In this document: positions 8,915 through 17,175 of the stretch, piece after piece | How positions within the stretch are numbered: the first letter of the stretch is position 1 | Layout of the letters: each line of letters starts with the position of its first letter | Assembly: GCF_019091455.1 (NCBI RefSeq) | Contig: NZ_JAGXJN010000043.1 | Span: 1 to 64,000, forward strand | Direction: 5' to 3' | Source of the DNA: Chitinophaga sp. GbtcB8 | GTDB taxonomy: Bacteria > Bacteroidota > Bacteroidia > Chitinophagales > Chitinophagaceae | Length of the DNA: 64,000 bases | Notes under the pieces: generated by a model | Database searches by the model: none | Told to the model about the DNA's origin: nothing | What the model saw: only the letters and a program-made list of their open reading frames with translations | Translations under genes and position numbers: made by a program

Positions 8915-10007
8915 GCGTATGCAGTATAAGGTTCACTTTATAAATGCCGCTCTGCCGGGTAATAGCTAAAGTATGTTTGTTGGGATACAGCAGCGCCAGG
9001 CGTTTTTGCAGCAGCGTATGTCCCAGTCCGTTAGCGCCCTTTTTGATATCAGAATCTTTTGCAGCCAATTCCTCAATCACTGATTGAGGAATTGTAATTC
9101 CTTCAGGAGAGGGGGCTAAGCTGTACCTGTTTTCGCAGTCAAATACCAGCCTGCCGTCCTCAATGCACAGCTTAATGCGGATGGCATTGGCCGTTCTTTC
9201 GTGGGTAGCATGTTTAAAAGCGTTTTCTATGTAGGGGATAAACAGCAGCGGCTCTATCATCAGGTTACCGGTTTCACCGGCCACCGTGTATTGCACATAA
9301 TTCATATTGGCCGTACGGATCTTTTGCAGGGCAATATACTTTTCAATATAGGCCAGCTCTTTGGACAGCGGTATCTGTTCCGTTTTTGTTTCATACAGCA
9401 TAAACCGCATAATGTCCGACAGCTTGTTCAGGTAAAGGGATGCCTGCGCAGCATCCTTTTCTATCAGCACATCTATATTATGAATGGTATTGAATAAAAA
9501 GTGCGGGTTCAGCTGCGATCTTACCAGCGCCAGCTCCGTTGCATGGTTCTTTTGCGTGAGCTCCTCTTTAATACGGATGTCGCCATACCAGGATATAAAT
9601 CCCCGCATCACCAGGCCAATTACACCATGTATGCCGGCCAACAGCGCCAGGAAAATGGTCATCCACATCATTTCCCGCCAGTCTGCACGCCCGCCCCAGG
9701 TGCCGGGAATAGAAAGCATTAAAAGCGTAACAACAGCACTGCTTAACATACCCAAAAGGCCAAACAGCAATAGCGCCTGAAACCGTTTAGTTTGCAGGAA
9801 ACGGGTAAACAGCAGACCATAGAAAAAATAAAAACCCAGCACCCCGGGTAAAAAGCTGAAAACACCCGCACCTGACACCAGCCATATGTACAGCATATCA
9901 GCAAAAGTTCTGTGCCCCCTGGTAGAAATGAGCATGAACAATGATACCAGCAATATATAAGTGAACCAGTATCCTAAATGCAGCAATATAACAGCGGACC
10001 TTTTCAA
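8904..10007 (-). CDS. LytS/YehU-type sensor histidine kinase
   Basis: Membrane histidine kinase of 367 residues. Four hydrophobic segments occupy about residues 7-28, 38-70, 78-102 and 112-135. A short linker leads to a His_kinase (PF06580) domain with phospho-acceptor His169 in QLNPHFLFN, followed by 'YLNKLSDIMRFMLYE' and 'IEKYIALQKIR'. The ATPase region has 'PLLFIPYIENAFKHA' and 'GANGLGHTLLQKRL'. There is no large extracellular sensor domain, as in bacitracin- or lantibiotic-sensing systems that sense through their ABC partner. The start ATG overlaps the permease stop in an ATGA junction. Confidence 0.9.
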   Translation of the reverse strand: MKRSAVILLHLGYWFTYILLVSLFMLISTRGHRTFADMLYIWLVSGAGVFSFLPGVLGFYFFYGLLFTRFLQTKRFQALLLFGLLGMLSSAVVTLLMLSIPGTWGGRADWREMMWMTIFLALLAGIHGVIGLVMRGFISWYGDIRIKEELTQKNHATELALVRSQLNPHFLFNTIHNIDVLIEKDAAQASLYLNKLSDIMRFMLYETKTEQIPLSKELAYIEKYIALQKIRTANMNYVQYTVAGETGNLMIEPLLFIPYIENAFKHATHERTANAIRIKLCIEDGRLVFDCENRYSLAPSPEGITIPQSVIEELAAKDSDIKKGANGLGHTLLQKRLALLYPNKHTLAITRQSGIYKVNLILHTHEN

Positions 10008-10768
10008 GCTTTCTGCTTTTTATAATAATACAATAACCAGCTTGCGATGGTAAACCCGCAAAAATAGCTGAGGGGTAAGGTATATAGCGCTGCAGCCGGT
10101 TGTTTGCCAATAAATTTGAGTGTTCCGTAAATGTAAGGAATAATGTAGCCATATTTCCACTTCGCCGCTATGATGGAAGCCGTTAGCAGGGCCAGCCCAA
10201 TGCCCACCGGTACCAGGAAGTTCCTGAACTGAAGGCTTAATAAATATTGCAGCGCTACAATGGGCAGGCATGCTATAAAGAATTGACCGCTGCCCCGCAG
10301 GTAAGCTATCACCGGAAAGACTGCACCGGGAAAAGGTATCTGCCGGTTAAACAGGGCAGGTACTACCCCCGTAAGATAAATACCGATGTTGAACAGCAGG
10401 AAGAATTGCAGCAGCATTAGAAGGATCACCCCCAGCTTAGCGCTGAAAATTGTGTGCAGCTTTTGCGGGGTGCTGTGCACCAGCTTCCAGGCATTGTTCT
10501 TTACTTCCAGCTGGGTAATTAAGCTGCTCACCAGTATTACCCCCATGGGCAGTAACAATACTGCCATGTATTGCCAGTTATCTTTATACAAATGTTCCCA
10601 AACCTGGGGGGATGCATTAACCGCCGCCGAATCAGCCACATACAAAAGCCGCTGGAACAGTACAATGGCCGGGATAAAAAATGCGCCGCTTATGGTAAGC
10701 CAGGAGGCCAGGCTGTGGCGGGTTTTCAGCCATTCGCTTTTAAAGCTGTAAAAGAAGGATAATTGCAT
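10004..10768 (-). CDS. ABC-2 type permease (bacitracin/lantibiotic-resistance type)
   Basis: Integral membrane subunit of an ABC exporter, 254 residues from the start chosen here. The region 'YSFKSEWLKTRHSLASWLT' at the N-terminus resembles the ABC2_membrane_4 family of lantibiotic immunity and bacitracin-type permeases. Six hydrophobic segments can be read. A longer in-frame start 24 codons upstream would overlap the ATPase gene by about 70 nt. ATG 10768 lies one base after the ATPase stop (TGACATG) and gives a normal N-terminus, so it was preferred. The stop overlaps the kinase start by 4 nt. It would form the BcrB-like channel with the upstream ATPase. Confidence 0.8.
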   Translation of the reverse strand: MQLSFFYSFKSEWLKTRHSLASWLTISGAFFIPAIVLFQRLLYVADSAAVNASPQVWEHLYKDNWQYMAVLLLPMGVILVSSLITQLEVKNNAWKLVHSTPQKLHTIFSAKLGVILLMLLQFFLLFNIGIYLTGVVPALFNRQIPFPGAVFPVIAYLRGSGQFFIACLPIVALQYLLSLQFRNFLVPVGIGLALLTASIIAAKWKYGYIIPYIYGTLKFIGKQPAAALYTLPLSYFCGFTIASWLLYYYKKQKA

Positions 10769-10769
10769 G

Positions 10770-11675
10770 TCAGTGATTAATAAGGTCCATAAAAGTGGCT
10801 TCCAGGTCATGGTGCTGCGTATGAATGCCATATACGTCAATGCCTGCCAATACCAGCTGCCGGTTAATAAGGGCTATCTTTTCTTTGCTAACACCCTGCA
10901 TCAGCAGATGTCCGTTCGCTGCTGCAACATGTACTCCCTGTGCTTGCAGCAGCTGCAGGCTTTGGGTATTATTGTTAGTGCTGATCAATACCGGCGCCTG
11001 TTGGGTGCTGCGCATCAGCGTTTCCAGTGTATCCTGGAATAACAGTTTCCCTTTGTGAATAATACCGATATGTGTGGACAGCTTTTCAATTTCCGGCAGC
11101 AGGTGGCTGGATATAAGGATGGTAATGCCCTGTTCCCGGTTGATGGTTTTTAGCAGCTCCCGCATTTCAATAATGCCGTTGGGATCCAGGCCATTGGTAG
11201 GCTCATCTAAAATAAGCAGGGAAGGGCGGTGTAGTAAGGTCATGGCAATGGCCAGGCGCTGTTTCATACCCAGCGAGAACTGCCCGGCTTTTTTATGCCC
11301 GGTGTTAGCCAGGTCCACCAGCTGTAATACTTCGTGTATACGTTGGCTTGGGCAGCGGTAAATAGTTTGCAGCACCTGCAGGTTTTCCAGGGCGCTTAAA
11401 TGGCTGTATAAAGAAGGGCTTTCGATCAAAGCGCCTACCTGCTGCAGTACCGCCATCCGGTGCTGCTCAAACGGCTTTCCGAAAATAGTAATGTGGCCCT
11501 GCTGTTTTTTCAGTAAGCCCAGCACCAGTTTCAGGGTAGTGGTTTTACCGGCGCCATTAGGGCCCAGGAAGCCGTAAATGCTGCCCTGCGGCACCTGCAG
11601 GTGAATGTTCTCCAGGGCGGTTTCCTGCCCTGTAAAGCGGTAGCTAAGTTGTGTTGTTTCCAGGCAAAAGGACAT
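10770..11675 (-). CDS. ABC transporter ATP-binding protein, BcrA/lantibiotic-protection type
   Basis: ATPase of an exporter, about 301 residues. Walker A is GPNGAGKT, the Q-loop region is 'GALIESPSLYSHLSALENL' (characteristic of the BcrA subfamily), the signature is FSLGMKQRL and Walker B is LLILDEP, with H in 'LISSHLL'. The C-terminal 90 residues form the accessory domain usual in BcrA proteins. An alternative start lies six codons upstream at 11693. ATG 11675 gives MSFCLETTQLSYRF, matching family N-termini better. It is the first gene of a four-gene operon with permease, kinase and regulator, suggesting peptide-antibiotic export or immunity. Confidence 0.88.
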   Translation of the reverse strand: MSFCLETTQLSYRFTGQETALENIHLQVPQGSIYGFLGPNGAGKTTTLKLVLGLLKKQQGHITIFGKPFEQHRMAVLQQVGALIESPSLYSHLSALENLQVLQTIYRCPSQRIHEVLQLVDLANTGHKKAGQFSLGMKQRLAIAMTLLHRPSLLILDEPTNGLDPNGIIEMRELLKTINREQGITILISSHLLPEIEKLSTHIGIIHKGKLLFQDTLETLMRSTQQAPVLISTNNNTQSLQLLQAQGVHVAAANGHLLMQGVSKEKIALINRQLVLAGIDVYGIHTQHHDLEATFMDLINH

Positions 11676-11805
11676 GTGACAAGGTTTGTACATTTCAAAA
11701 ATAGCCGCTTTATGCAGCAGGCAGCCGCGTGTTTTGTCATATGCAGGGGTTTATCTGCAAAAGGGGTATTTTGTTCTGCAACGCATCATTAATTATCTTA
11801 GCCGC

Positions 11806-12138
11806 ATGGCAACGATAGCAGATTTTGATAAGCTGGACATCCGCGTAGGTAAGATCATTACAGCAGAAGATTTTCCCGAGGCCCGTAAACCGGCCTATAA
11901 GCTCACCATTGACCTGGGCCCGGAGCTGGGTATTAAACGCTCATCCGCACAGATCACTAAACACTATGCCAAAGAAGCGCTGCCAGGTACCCTGGTATTA
12001 TGTGTAGTGAATTTTCCGCCCCGGCAAATAGGGCCATTTATGTCAGAGGTGTTAACCCTGGGCGTGCCGGATGCCAATAACGAGGTAGTGCTCATTAAGC
12101 CGGAGCAGGAAGTACCCTTAGGTGGCAGATTGTATTAA
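11806..12138 (+). CDS. csaA: CsaA-type tRNA-binding protein
   Basis: Small OB-fold protein of 110 residues. It matches CsaA, which binds tRNA and has been linked with chaperone-like and export-related activity. Characteristic stretches are '[11 protein letters not shown]', '[18 protein letters not shown]', 'SSAQITKHY', '[18 protein letters not shown]' and the end 'VPLGGRLY'. In-frame sequence continues 40 codons upstream, but that part is not CsaA-like; ATG 11806 gives the family N-terminus. It is divergent from the ABC transporter operon, with about 130 nt between the starts. Confidence 0.92.
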   Translation: MATIADFDKLDIRVGKIITAEDFPEARKPAYKLTIDLGPELGIKRSSAQITKHYAKEALPGTLVLCVVNFPPRQIGPFMSEVLTLGVPDANNEVVLIKPEQEVPLGGRLY

Positions 12139-12217
12139 AAGAGTTTAAACAAAACACTATCCCTGGCTGTTTATTGAGCATAACTGTTCCAAATAGTTTA
12201 CCCCCAAAAAAATTACT

Positions 12218-12508
12218 ATGGCCAGGTATGGTAACATTCTTTCCCTGTACAATTGCAGTGATACAGATGCTGCAAAGGTGATCCCTGTGCTGCAGAACAA
12301 ACAGGTGATCTTTCAGCAGGTAGCGCACACCTTTTTTATAGAAAGCACCTCCAAGGACAATACAGCAGCCGTGGTAGACGGCATAAGGACATTACAGCTC
12401 AGCTTCACTTTTTTTCATGACAGCAATCCATTTAAATCAAAATTGTTTTACAGTGATGATATAGATCCGCAGGTGATTGCGGCTATCAACAAGATCTTAT
12501 TTCAATAA
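12218..12508 (+). CDS. Small hypothetical protein
   Basis: A 96-residue soluble protein with no recognised family. It contains 'YNCSDTDAAKVIPVLQNKQ' and 'TFFIESTSKDN' and has no signal peptide or membrane segment. The codon usage looks like that of its neighbours. It follows csaA by 79 nt and precedes the outer-membrane protein gene by 16 nt, so the two may be cotranscribed. It may be lineage-specific. Confidence 0.5.
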   Translation: MARYGNILSLYNCSDTDAAKVIPVLQNKQVIFQQVAHTFFIESTSKDNTAAVVDGIRTLQLSFTFFHDSNPFKSKLFYSDDIDPQVIAAINKILFQ

Positions 12509-12524
12509 CCACCAAACCCCAGAT

Positions 12525-13517
12525 ATGAATTGTAAATATTATCTGCTGTTGTTTGCGCTGCTGCAGGCAGCTGCGGCTATGGCGCAAAAGAACGGATTCA
12601 GGGATTTTATACAGGTATATCCCGTGGGGGAGGATGCGGACATTAACTTCCGCACCAGCTACGTGAAGTATGAAAAAAATGTGCTGTTTGAAGCCAATCC
12701 CATTGTACGCTACAGTTTTTCCAACAACATTTTACAGGGCCTGGGAGACGGGAAACCACATGTACGGGCCTACTATGTTTCTTTTACACCACAGGTGCGC
12801 ATGTACACAGAAAATTCCCTGCCGGTGAAAACACCCTCTTACCGCATCCTGCTAGGTACGCAGCAGGTATTCCGGCTGGGGGATAACCTTTTTACCATAT
12901 CGCTTGAAAGCGGCCACTATTCCAACGGGCAGGCCGGCAGCGCATTTAGTGAGCAGTATAATGATGGCTCACCGCAAAGCGATAGCATTTACAGGCTCAT
13001 TACACCTAATACCAACCTTTCCGCCATCCTGAACCGCAAAAGCGGCAACTTTTCCACCAACCTCACGGAGCTGGTATTTAACTACCGCATTAATAAGCTG
13101 GATGATGTAACCCCCAACCGTATTCACTCCCTGAAACTGGGCGCGCTGTTTTACCACGACCGTTTCCTGCAGCTGTTTAACTTTGGCGGTTTTTCTGATG
13201 CAGATATTAAGATCTATGGGCGGGTAAGATTGTTAGGCGGATATGAATACAGCATGGTAAGCCCCAAAGGCGTGCGGCATTGTTTTTTTGAAAATGCAGA
13301 ATGGATCTTTGGCGCGCATAACTGGGTAAATCCCTTCCGGAGCGAAACCGGCTATCGCATTTATCCCTTTCACAACATGCGGACCCTTGGCTTTGTAGCC
13401 AAATTCATACACGGGCACGATAATTACAATTTCCGCTTTGTGGACTCCGGAACGCAGGGCAGCATAGGTTTTACCTGGAGTAATTTTCCGCCGTTCCCCA
13501 TAAAGAATTTGGAGTAA
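12525..13517 (+). CDS. Exported, probably outer-membrane beta-barrel protein of unknown function
   Basis: A 330-residue protein with a signal peptide (MNCKYYLLLFALLQAAAAMA) and a mature chain rich in alternating aromatic strands, such as 'VRAYYVSFTPQVRMYTENS', 'RLLGGYEYSMV' and 'TLGFVAKFIHGHDNYNFRF', typical of an outer-membrane barrel. No named family is recognised. Reading from an earlier in-frame ATG at 12477 would overlap the preceding gene and put 16 non-signal residues ahead of the signal peptide, so ATG 12525 was chosen. The gene converges with the toxin-like gene, 8 nt apart. Confidence 0.6.
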   Translation: MNCKYYLLLFALLQAAAAMAQKNGFRDFIQVYPVGEDADINFRTSYVKYEKNVLFEANPIVRYSFSNNILQGLGDGKPHVRAYYVSFTPQVRMYTENSLPVKTPSYRILLGTQQVFRLGDNLFTISLESGHYSNGQAGSAFSEQYNDGSPQSDSIYRLITPNTNLSAILNRKSGNFSTNLTELVFNYRINKLDDVTPNRIHSLKLGALFYHDRFLQLFNFGGFSDADIKIYGRVRLLGGYEYSMVSPKGVRHCFFENAEWIFGAHNWVNPFRSETGYRIYPFHNMRTLGFVAKFIHGHDNYNFRFVDSGTQGSIGFTWSNFPPFPIKNLE

Positions 13518-13525
13518 CGGAGCAA

Positions 13526-15379
13526 CTACGTTTTCTGATAAAAGTCCGCCCCAACGGCTGTTTTCCGTGCACTGCCGCTGTAGCCATGTACCCAGCCCAG
13601 GCGCTGTATATCAAAGGCCAGCACTTTGGCATCGCTTTCTTCTTTTGCCAGGCCGGCATATCCTGTAGGCATTCCCACGTCTACTGCGGCTTTGAGGATA
13701 TTCGCTCTACTGGGTGCTGCACTTACTACCGTTGTTGGCAGCAGGTTCTCTACCTTGATGCCCATTTTCAGGCTGATTGATTTTTCAATTTGGGCCAATG
13801 CTCCGTTCTTGAACTCAGGGGGATTAGGAAGCCCGTTTATATCATTACGTATATCCAGTAAAGTTCTTCCTTTGGTTACAATTGTTTGATTATTGGTTGA
13901 TCCATGGTTTACCCCCGCATTCCAGTCTGCCTCCTTATTTTTATAAGCCACCCCTTTATCAAACCACTTACTGTAATGCTGCCCGGAGGCCCATCCTTTC
14001 CCTTCGGAGCTGGTATCATCCACAGGCTTTTGATTTTCATTGCCGGCTAAATGGTCCTGTACTCCTTTTGTAAATCCGCTTGTATAATCGCCATGGCCCA
14101 TTAATACGCCGGCTTGTGTGTGCATAACATTGGCATCTCCGCCAAACTGTTCCGGTTTCAGGGAAGCGGGGTTTCCATGAACTTTCACTTCCACAATCCA
14201 CTCAGGGTTTAAGTATTCCAGGAATAATTCCCTGTTCTTTACCACAGAACCTTCATAGTTATATTTTGCAGTTTTAGATGAGGGATCTCTTTTGAAGGTA
14301 TCGCCGCTTACATCTTTATTGATGCCTGCCAGGTGCGCCGGGTTGTTCAGGGGAGTGTAATGGTTAATGAGCATTACCTGTTTTGGTACTTTAGCCAGGT
14401 CAATTTTAAGGCGTACGCCATCGGCTGAGGAAAACGGTTCCCCGTCATTACTATACACGGCTTTTTCCCGCGGGGAGGCTGAAAGGCTTAACCCGCGCTG
14501 GTGCAGGCCGCTTCCTTTCCAGTTATGCAGCACGGCCAGCTCCTGTACGCTTAGCGGGCCTTCCTTTTTACCCCGGATCTGTTCTATAACATCCTGCCCA
14601 TCGCTGGGGTCCATCAGGTCTTTGGGTATACCCGCAGCTTTTGACAGCATTTGCCAGCGGCCGGTCATGCTGCCGGTGCTTAAAAATTCCATGAACTGGT
14701 AAAAGCTTTTCTCCACATAGGCATACCGCCGTGTAGGCACACCAATATTATCTTCTACATATTCTTTTTCAGGTTTATCAAAACGGCTATACTTGGTGCG
14801 CAGGTCTTCAGGATGGTCGTCGTCTACCAGATCCGGTAAATAACTTCCCTCGTCCGACATTAAAGTAGCTATTGTCTGGCTACTGCCGTTTTTCACCACG
14901 CGGTCGCCATGTTCATCTTTTTCACCTAATACCAGCTCCCCGTTGCTAAAGGGCGGTATTTTCCTTAATTCCGCAATAGGATCAAAACTTTGTAAAAGGG
15001 CCGGGTAATCCGTCATAACGGTTTTAACCCGCGTGTCCCTTTCCAGCTTGCCAGGTACACCTGTTACGCCTGTATTGGGCATGGTTGCCAGCGTACCGGT
15101 TTCAAAGAGCGCTTTTTTATCTTTAAATGCAGCCCGGATGGCTGCCAGCGCATCGCTTACTTTTTGTACATCCCTCGGATCAGCGCCATGTTCAGGAAAA
15201 ACGCTTAGTTTTTCTTCATTCACCCGTTGTATAACAGGCTGCCGCTGAAGGGAAGTGGTGGATGTTGGTGCTTGCTTTATATAAGGCCAGGCTACTGCCG
15301 GCAGCTGCCGGCCATTTGAGCGTTGTTCCGCTGCTGCGCGGCTACCGGTATGGGCCGCTTCTCTATCGTTGTACTGCAT
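13526..15379 (-). CDS. Candidate polymorphic toxin / injection-system cargo-like protein with ART-like region
   Basis: A 617-residue protein without signal peptide or membrane helix. Residues 1-52 are low-complexity and contain the short repeat LQRQPVIQRV, a 'PxxQR' style of N-terminus often seen in Bacteroidota toxins and in cargo associated with extracellular contractile injection systems. The middle (about 290-400) has a pattern that could be an ADP-ribosyltransferase-like fold: R295 in 'HQRGLSLSAS', a beta stretch 'GVRLKIDLAKVP', then 'RELFLEYLNPEWIVEVKV' with E384 and E388. The spacing is E-x3-E, not the canonical E-x-E, so the assignment is uncertain. A second region (410-617) is unassigned. 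No immunity gene or injection-system structural genes lie beside it. Confidence 0.45.
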   Translation of the reverse strand: MQYNDREAAHTGSRAAAEQRSNGRQLPAVAWPYIKQAPTSTTSLQRQPVIQRVNEEKLSVFPEHGADPRDVQKVSDALAAIRAAFKDKKALFETGTLATMPNTGVTGVPGKLERDTRVKTVMTDYPALLQSFDPIAELRKIPPFSNGELVLGEKDEHGDRVVKNGSSQTIATLMSDEGSYLPDLVDDDHPEDLRTKYSRFDKPEKEYVEDNIGVPTRRYAYVEKSFYQFMEFLSTGSMTGRWQMLSKAAGIPKDLMDPSDGQDVIEQIRGKKEGPLSVQELAVLHNWKGSGLHQRGLSLSASPREKAVYSNDGEPFSSADGVRLKIDLAKVPKQVMLINHYTPLNNPAHLAGINKDVSGDTFKRDPSSKTAKYNYEGSVVKNRELFLEYLNPEWIVEVKVHGNPASLKPEQFGGDANVMHTQAGVLMGHGDYTSGFTKGVQDHLAGNENQKPVDDTSSEGKGWASGQHYSKWFDKGVAYKNKEADWNAGVNHGSTNNQTIVTKGRTLLDIRNDINGLPNPPEFKNGALAQIEKSISLKMGIKVENLLPTTVVSAAPSRANILKAAVDVGMPTGYAGLAKEESDAKVLAFDIQRLGWVHGYSGSARKTAVGADFYQKT

Positions 15380-15420
15380 AGGTAATTGAGGGATCTCTTT
15401 GGCCTTTAAGTTACGAATAT

Positions 15421-15909
15421 TTAATCCTTCGCAAACTTTACCACCATTTCCACCACCTGGAAGCTGCTGCGGGCAGGCTTCTTCTCGCCCGGCACCACCA
15501 GCCGGAAAGGGCCTTTGTCCGCCGGCAGTGCATGCCCGTCTGTTTCATTGGCCAGTATCACCTGCCGGTCTGTAAAGCTGCTATCCAGCTCCGCCAGGGA
15601 AAACAGCACTTCATAACCATCCGCACATTTTACCATCAGGTATTTGCTAAGGTTCTTGCCCCGCAGCTGTTTGCCCATGGTAACGCCGGCTTTTTCCAGG
15701 ATGGCCTGTATAGGCGTACCGGAATAGGAATGGTCTTTTCCATCCCGGTCTTTCAGATTCACGGTAATGCGGGGCCACTGTGCTAAGCTGTCAGCATAAA
15801 TGGTAAGCGGCATTGTTACTTCCCCGGATACTTTTACAGCAGGCTTTTGCTGCGCCGGTACCGGTAATGCACATACGTTTAAGAACAGGAACAGGGTATA
15901 TAATTTCAT
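15421..15909 (-). CDS. Exported molybdopterin-binding-fold protein
   Basis: A 162-residue protein with a signal peptide ending near 'LPVPAQQ'. The body matches the small periplasmic branch of the oxidoreductase molybdopterin-binding domain (PF00174-like): 'GTPIQAILEKAGV', 'YLMVKCADGYEVLFSLAEL', 'ANETDGHALPADKGPFRLVV' and a final 'VEMVVKF'. The cysteine used by sulfite-oxidase-type enzymes to bind Mo is not clearly in place, so cofactor binding is doubtful. It lies 41 nt upstream of the toxin-like gene on the same strand, and just downstream of a decayed cytochrome peroxidase. Confidence 0.7.
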   Translation of the reverse strand: MKLYTLFLFLNVCALPVPAQQKPAVKVSGEVTMPLTIYADSLAQWPRITVNLKDRDGKDHSYSGTPIQAILEKAGVTMGKQLRGKNLSKYLMVKCADGYEVLFSLAELDSSFTDRQVILANETDGHALPADKGPFRLVVPGEKKPARSSFQVVEMVVKFAKD

Positions 15910-15919
15910 GACTATTGTT

Positions 15920-16052
15920 TTATAAATGGATCTGAAAACGGGTGTCTGTAATAAAGGATGAATCGGTAAGCATATGCAGAAAGGCCAGCAGATCCTGCTT
16001 TTCAGGCGTAGTTAATTCCAGCTGTATGCCCAGCAGTGTGTTGGCACGGTTG
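15920..16052 (-). pseudogene. Remnant: C-terminus of a cytochrome-c peroxidase/MauG-like protein
   Basis: On the minus strand an open frame without start reads '..LNNRANTLLGIQLELTT' then 'PEKQDLLAFLHMLTD' and 'SSFITDTRFQIHL' before a TAA (15920-15922). The 'T-x-E-K-Q-D-L-L-A-F-L-x-x-L-T-D' pattern is the conserved end of di-heme cytochrome-c peroxidases. The heme-binding parts are missing. The fragment is out of frame with the remnant that precedes it. Confidence 0.55.
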
Positions 16053-16283
16053 TTAAGCTAAAACGGTTAACAGCAACAGCTGCCGTGTAAGCTGCAGCTC
16101 ATTTTCAATACCGGCCGTAAAGGTGCGGTCAGAGATGTTGCGTACCGGCTCTTCATTATTATACGAGTTATCCCGCCAGCCGCCGGCTTCTGTTTTAGTG
16201 CTTGCAAAATCATGGGGCAGGGGAAAGGAATCCCTTTTTAAAATGGAGGCGCCTGCCTGGGCAATGAGCAGCTTTTTGGTCAT
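16053..16283 (-). pseudogene. Gene fragment, possibly from a TonB-dependent receptor barrel
   Basis: A 76-codon frame that begins MTKKLLIAQAGAS and continues 'EPVRNISDRTFTAGIENELQ' before ending LLTVLA and TAA. The pattern D-R-T-F-T-A-G-I-E-N-E-x-Q-L resembles barrel strands of TonB-dependent receptors ('..tyslGiEnewqlt..'). It has no signal peptide or plug domain. It runs straight into the cytochrome-peroxidase remnant in another frame, which looks like a deletion junction. It could instead be a short orphan gene. Confidence 0.35.
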
Positions 16284-16502
16284 AGTCTGTTGTGATATTA
16301 TTCGTTGTATTGTTAAATATATAACGATAAATATAGGATGATTTGGCGGGTTTTAATAGTCTATCATCTGAGTCTTCATTGTCCACGGTAACCTTTCATT
16401 GTTCTTTCAGCCAGGAGATCCTTGTAACCGTTCACATTCCTACTGTTCTTTCATCAGATTTGCAGGTTGTCCATTCTTACTTGCATTCGGTTGCAGTAAA
16501 TA

Positions 16503-16578
16503 GATAAGCCCCCTATAAACCCCATATACTCCCCATGTACGCCCCCCATAAGCCCACCCTTATAAGAGGGGGCTTATC
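16503..16578. repeat. C-rich 11-nt periodic tract with flanking 12-nt inverted repeat and G4 potential
   Basis: GATAAGCCCCCT (16503-16514) and AGGGGGCTTATC (16567-16578) are perfect inverted repeats. Between and including them the plus strand has C-runs at 16509-16513, 16520-16523, 16531-16534 and 16542-16547, about 11 nt apart. The minus strand therefore carries four runs of at least four G with loops of 7, 7 and 6 nt, a canonical G-quadruplex motif. The rest of the gap 16284-16705 shows only a repeated TGTTCTTTCA word (near 16400 and 16444) and a terminator. Confidence 0.55.
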
Positions 16579-16648
16579 CCGTGCTTATTACCGGCTTACA
16601 GATGGTTTGCTCTGAGAAAAGATCTGGCCCCAAAAGCTCCGGGCATAA

Positions 16649-16682
16649 AAAAGGCCCGTAAACCGCAGTTTACAGGCCTTTT
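16649..16682. terminator. Terminator after the c-type cytochrome gene
   Basis: AAAAGGCC-C-GTAAAC pairs with GTTTAC-A-GGCCTTTT around the loop CGCA, with A and T tracts on the two sides. It lies 24 nt downstream of the stop of the minus-strand cytochrome gene and would work in both directions. Confidence 0.75.
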
Positions 16683-16705
16683 GTTTATATAAGCTTCCGT
16701 TTATG

Positions 16706-17107
16706 TTATTGTTTGGGGGCCTCTGCTACTTCAGGAAGAGATTTAGGCTCCTCGTTACCATGGTGGCAGGTATAGCAGGTAACGGCCATGGGCTGGTTAC
16801 CTTTAAAATACTTTTTGTTGATCTTGGCGGTCATGCGCATCATGTCCCGCGCTACATCCTTGTGTTCATTGTCATCACTGGCAAAGTCCAGCTTTTGAGG
16901 ATTATCTTTTTGCGGTGCATGGCAAAAACCGCATTTAACGCCCAGGGAATTTTTGAATGCCTTCATCACGTTGTCCAGCTCCTCATGGCTAATGTCTTTG
17001 GGCAGTACCTTTAAATTCTTCGCTTTGGGTGGGTCCTGTGGCAACGACAGGGAGCAAAGCGTTACGGCGATGAACAGTGTCATCAGCAATACAAAGCTTC
17101 TTTTCAT
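16706..17107 (-). CDS. Periplasmic diheme c-type cytochrome (CytoC_RC-like)
   Basis: A 133-residue exported cytochrome with a signal peptide (about 1-23) and two heme c motifs, CGFCH and CYTCH. The arrangement 'ISHEELDNVMKAFKNSLGVK' before the first motif, 'FASDDNEHKDVARDMMRMT' between them and 'VTCYTCHHGNEEP' at the end fits the CytoC_RC family (photosynthetic reaction-centre cytochrome subunit fold). Bacteroidota use this family in non-photosynthetic electron transfer. The C-terminus is Pro- and Glu-rich. It is divergent from the phytochrome operon and has its own terminator. Confidence 0.85.
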   Translation of the reverse strand: MKRSFVLLMTLFIAVTLCSLSLPQDPPKAKNLKVLPKDISHEELDNVMKAFKNSLGVKCGFCHAPQKDNPQKLDFASDDNEHKDVARDMMRMTAKINKKYFKGNQPMAVTCYTCHHGNEEPKSLPEVAEAPKQ

Positions 17108-17175
17108 AATTTCCTTATTTGATTTGACCTATGGAAAAGTAACTTATTAATTTTTTACGACTTTTAATAATAATT

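Noticed and set aside
16503-16578. CRISPR array
   Set aside because: The periodic unit is only about 11 nt and there are no spacers of regular length. No cas genes are present.
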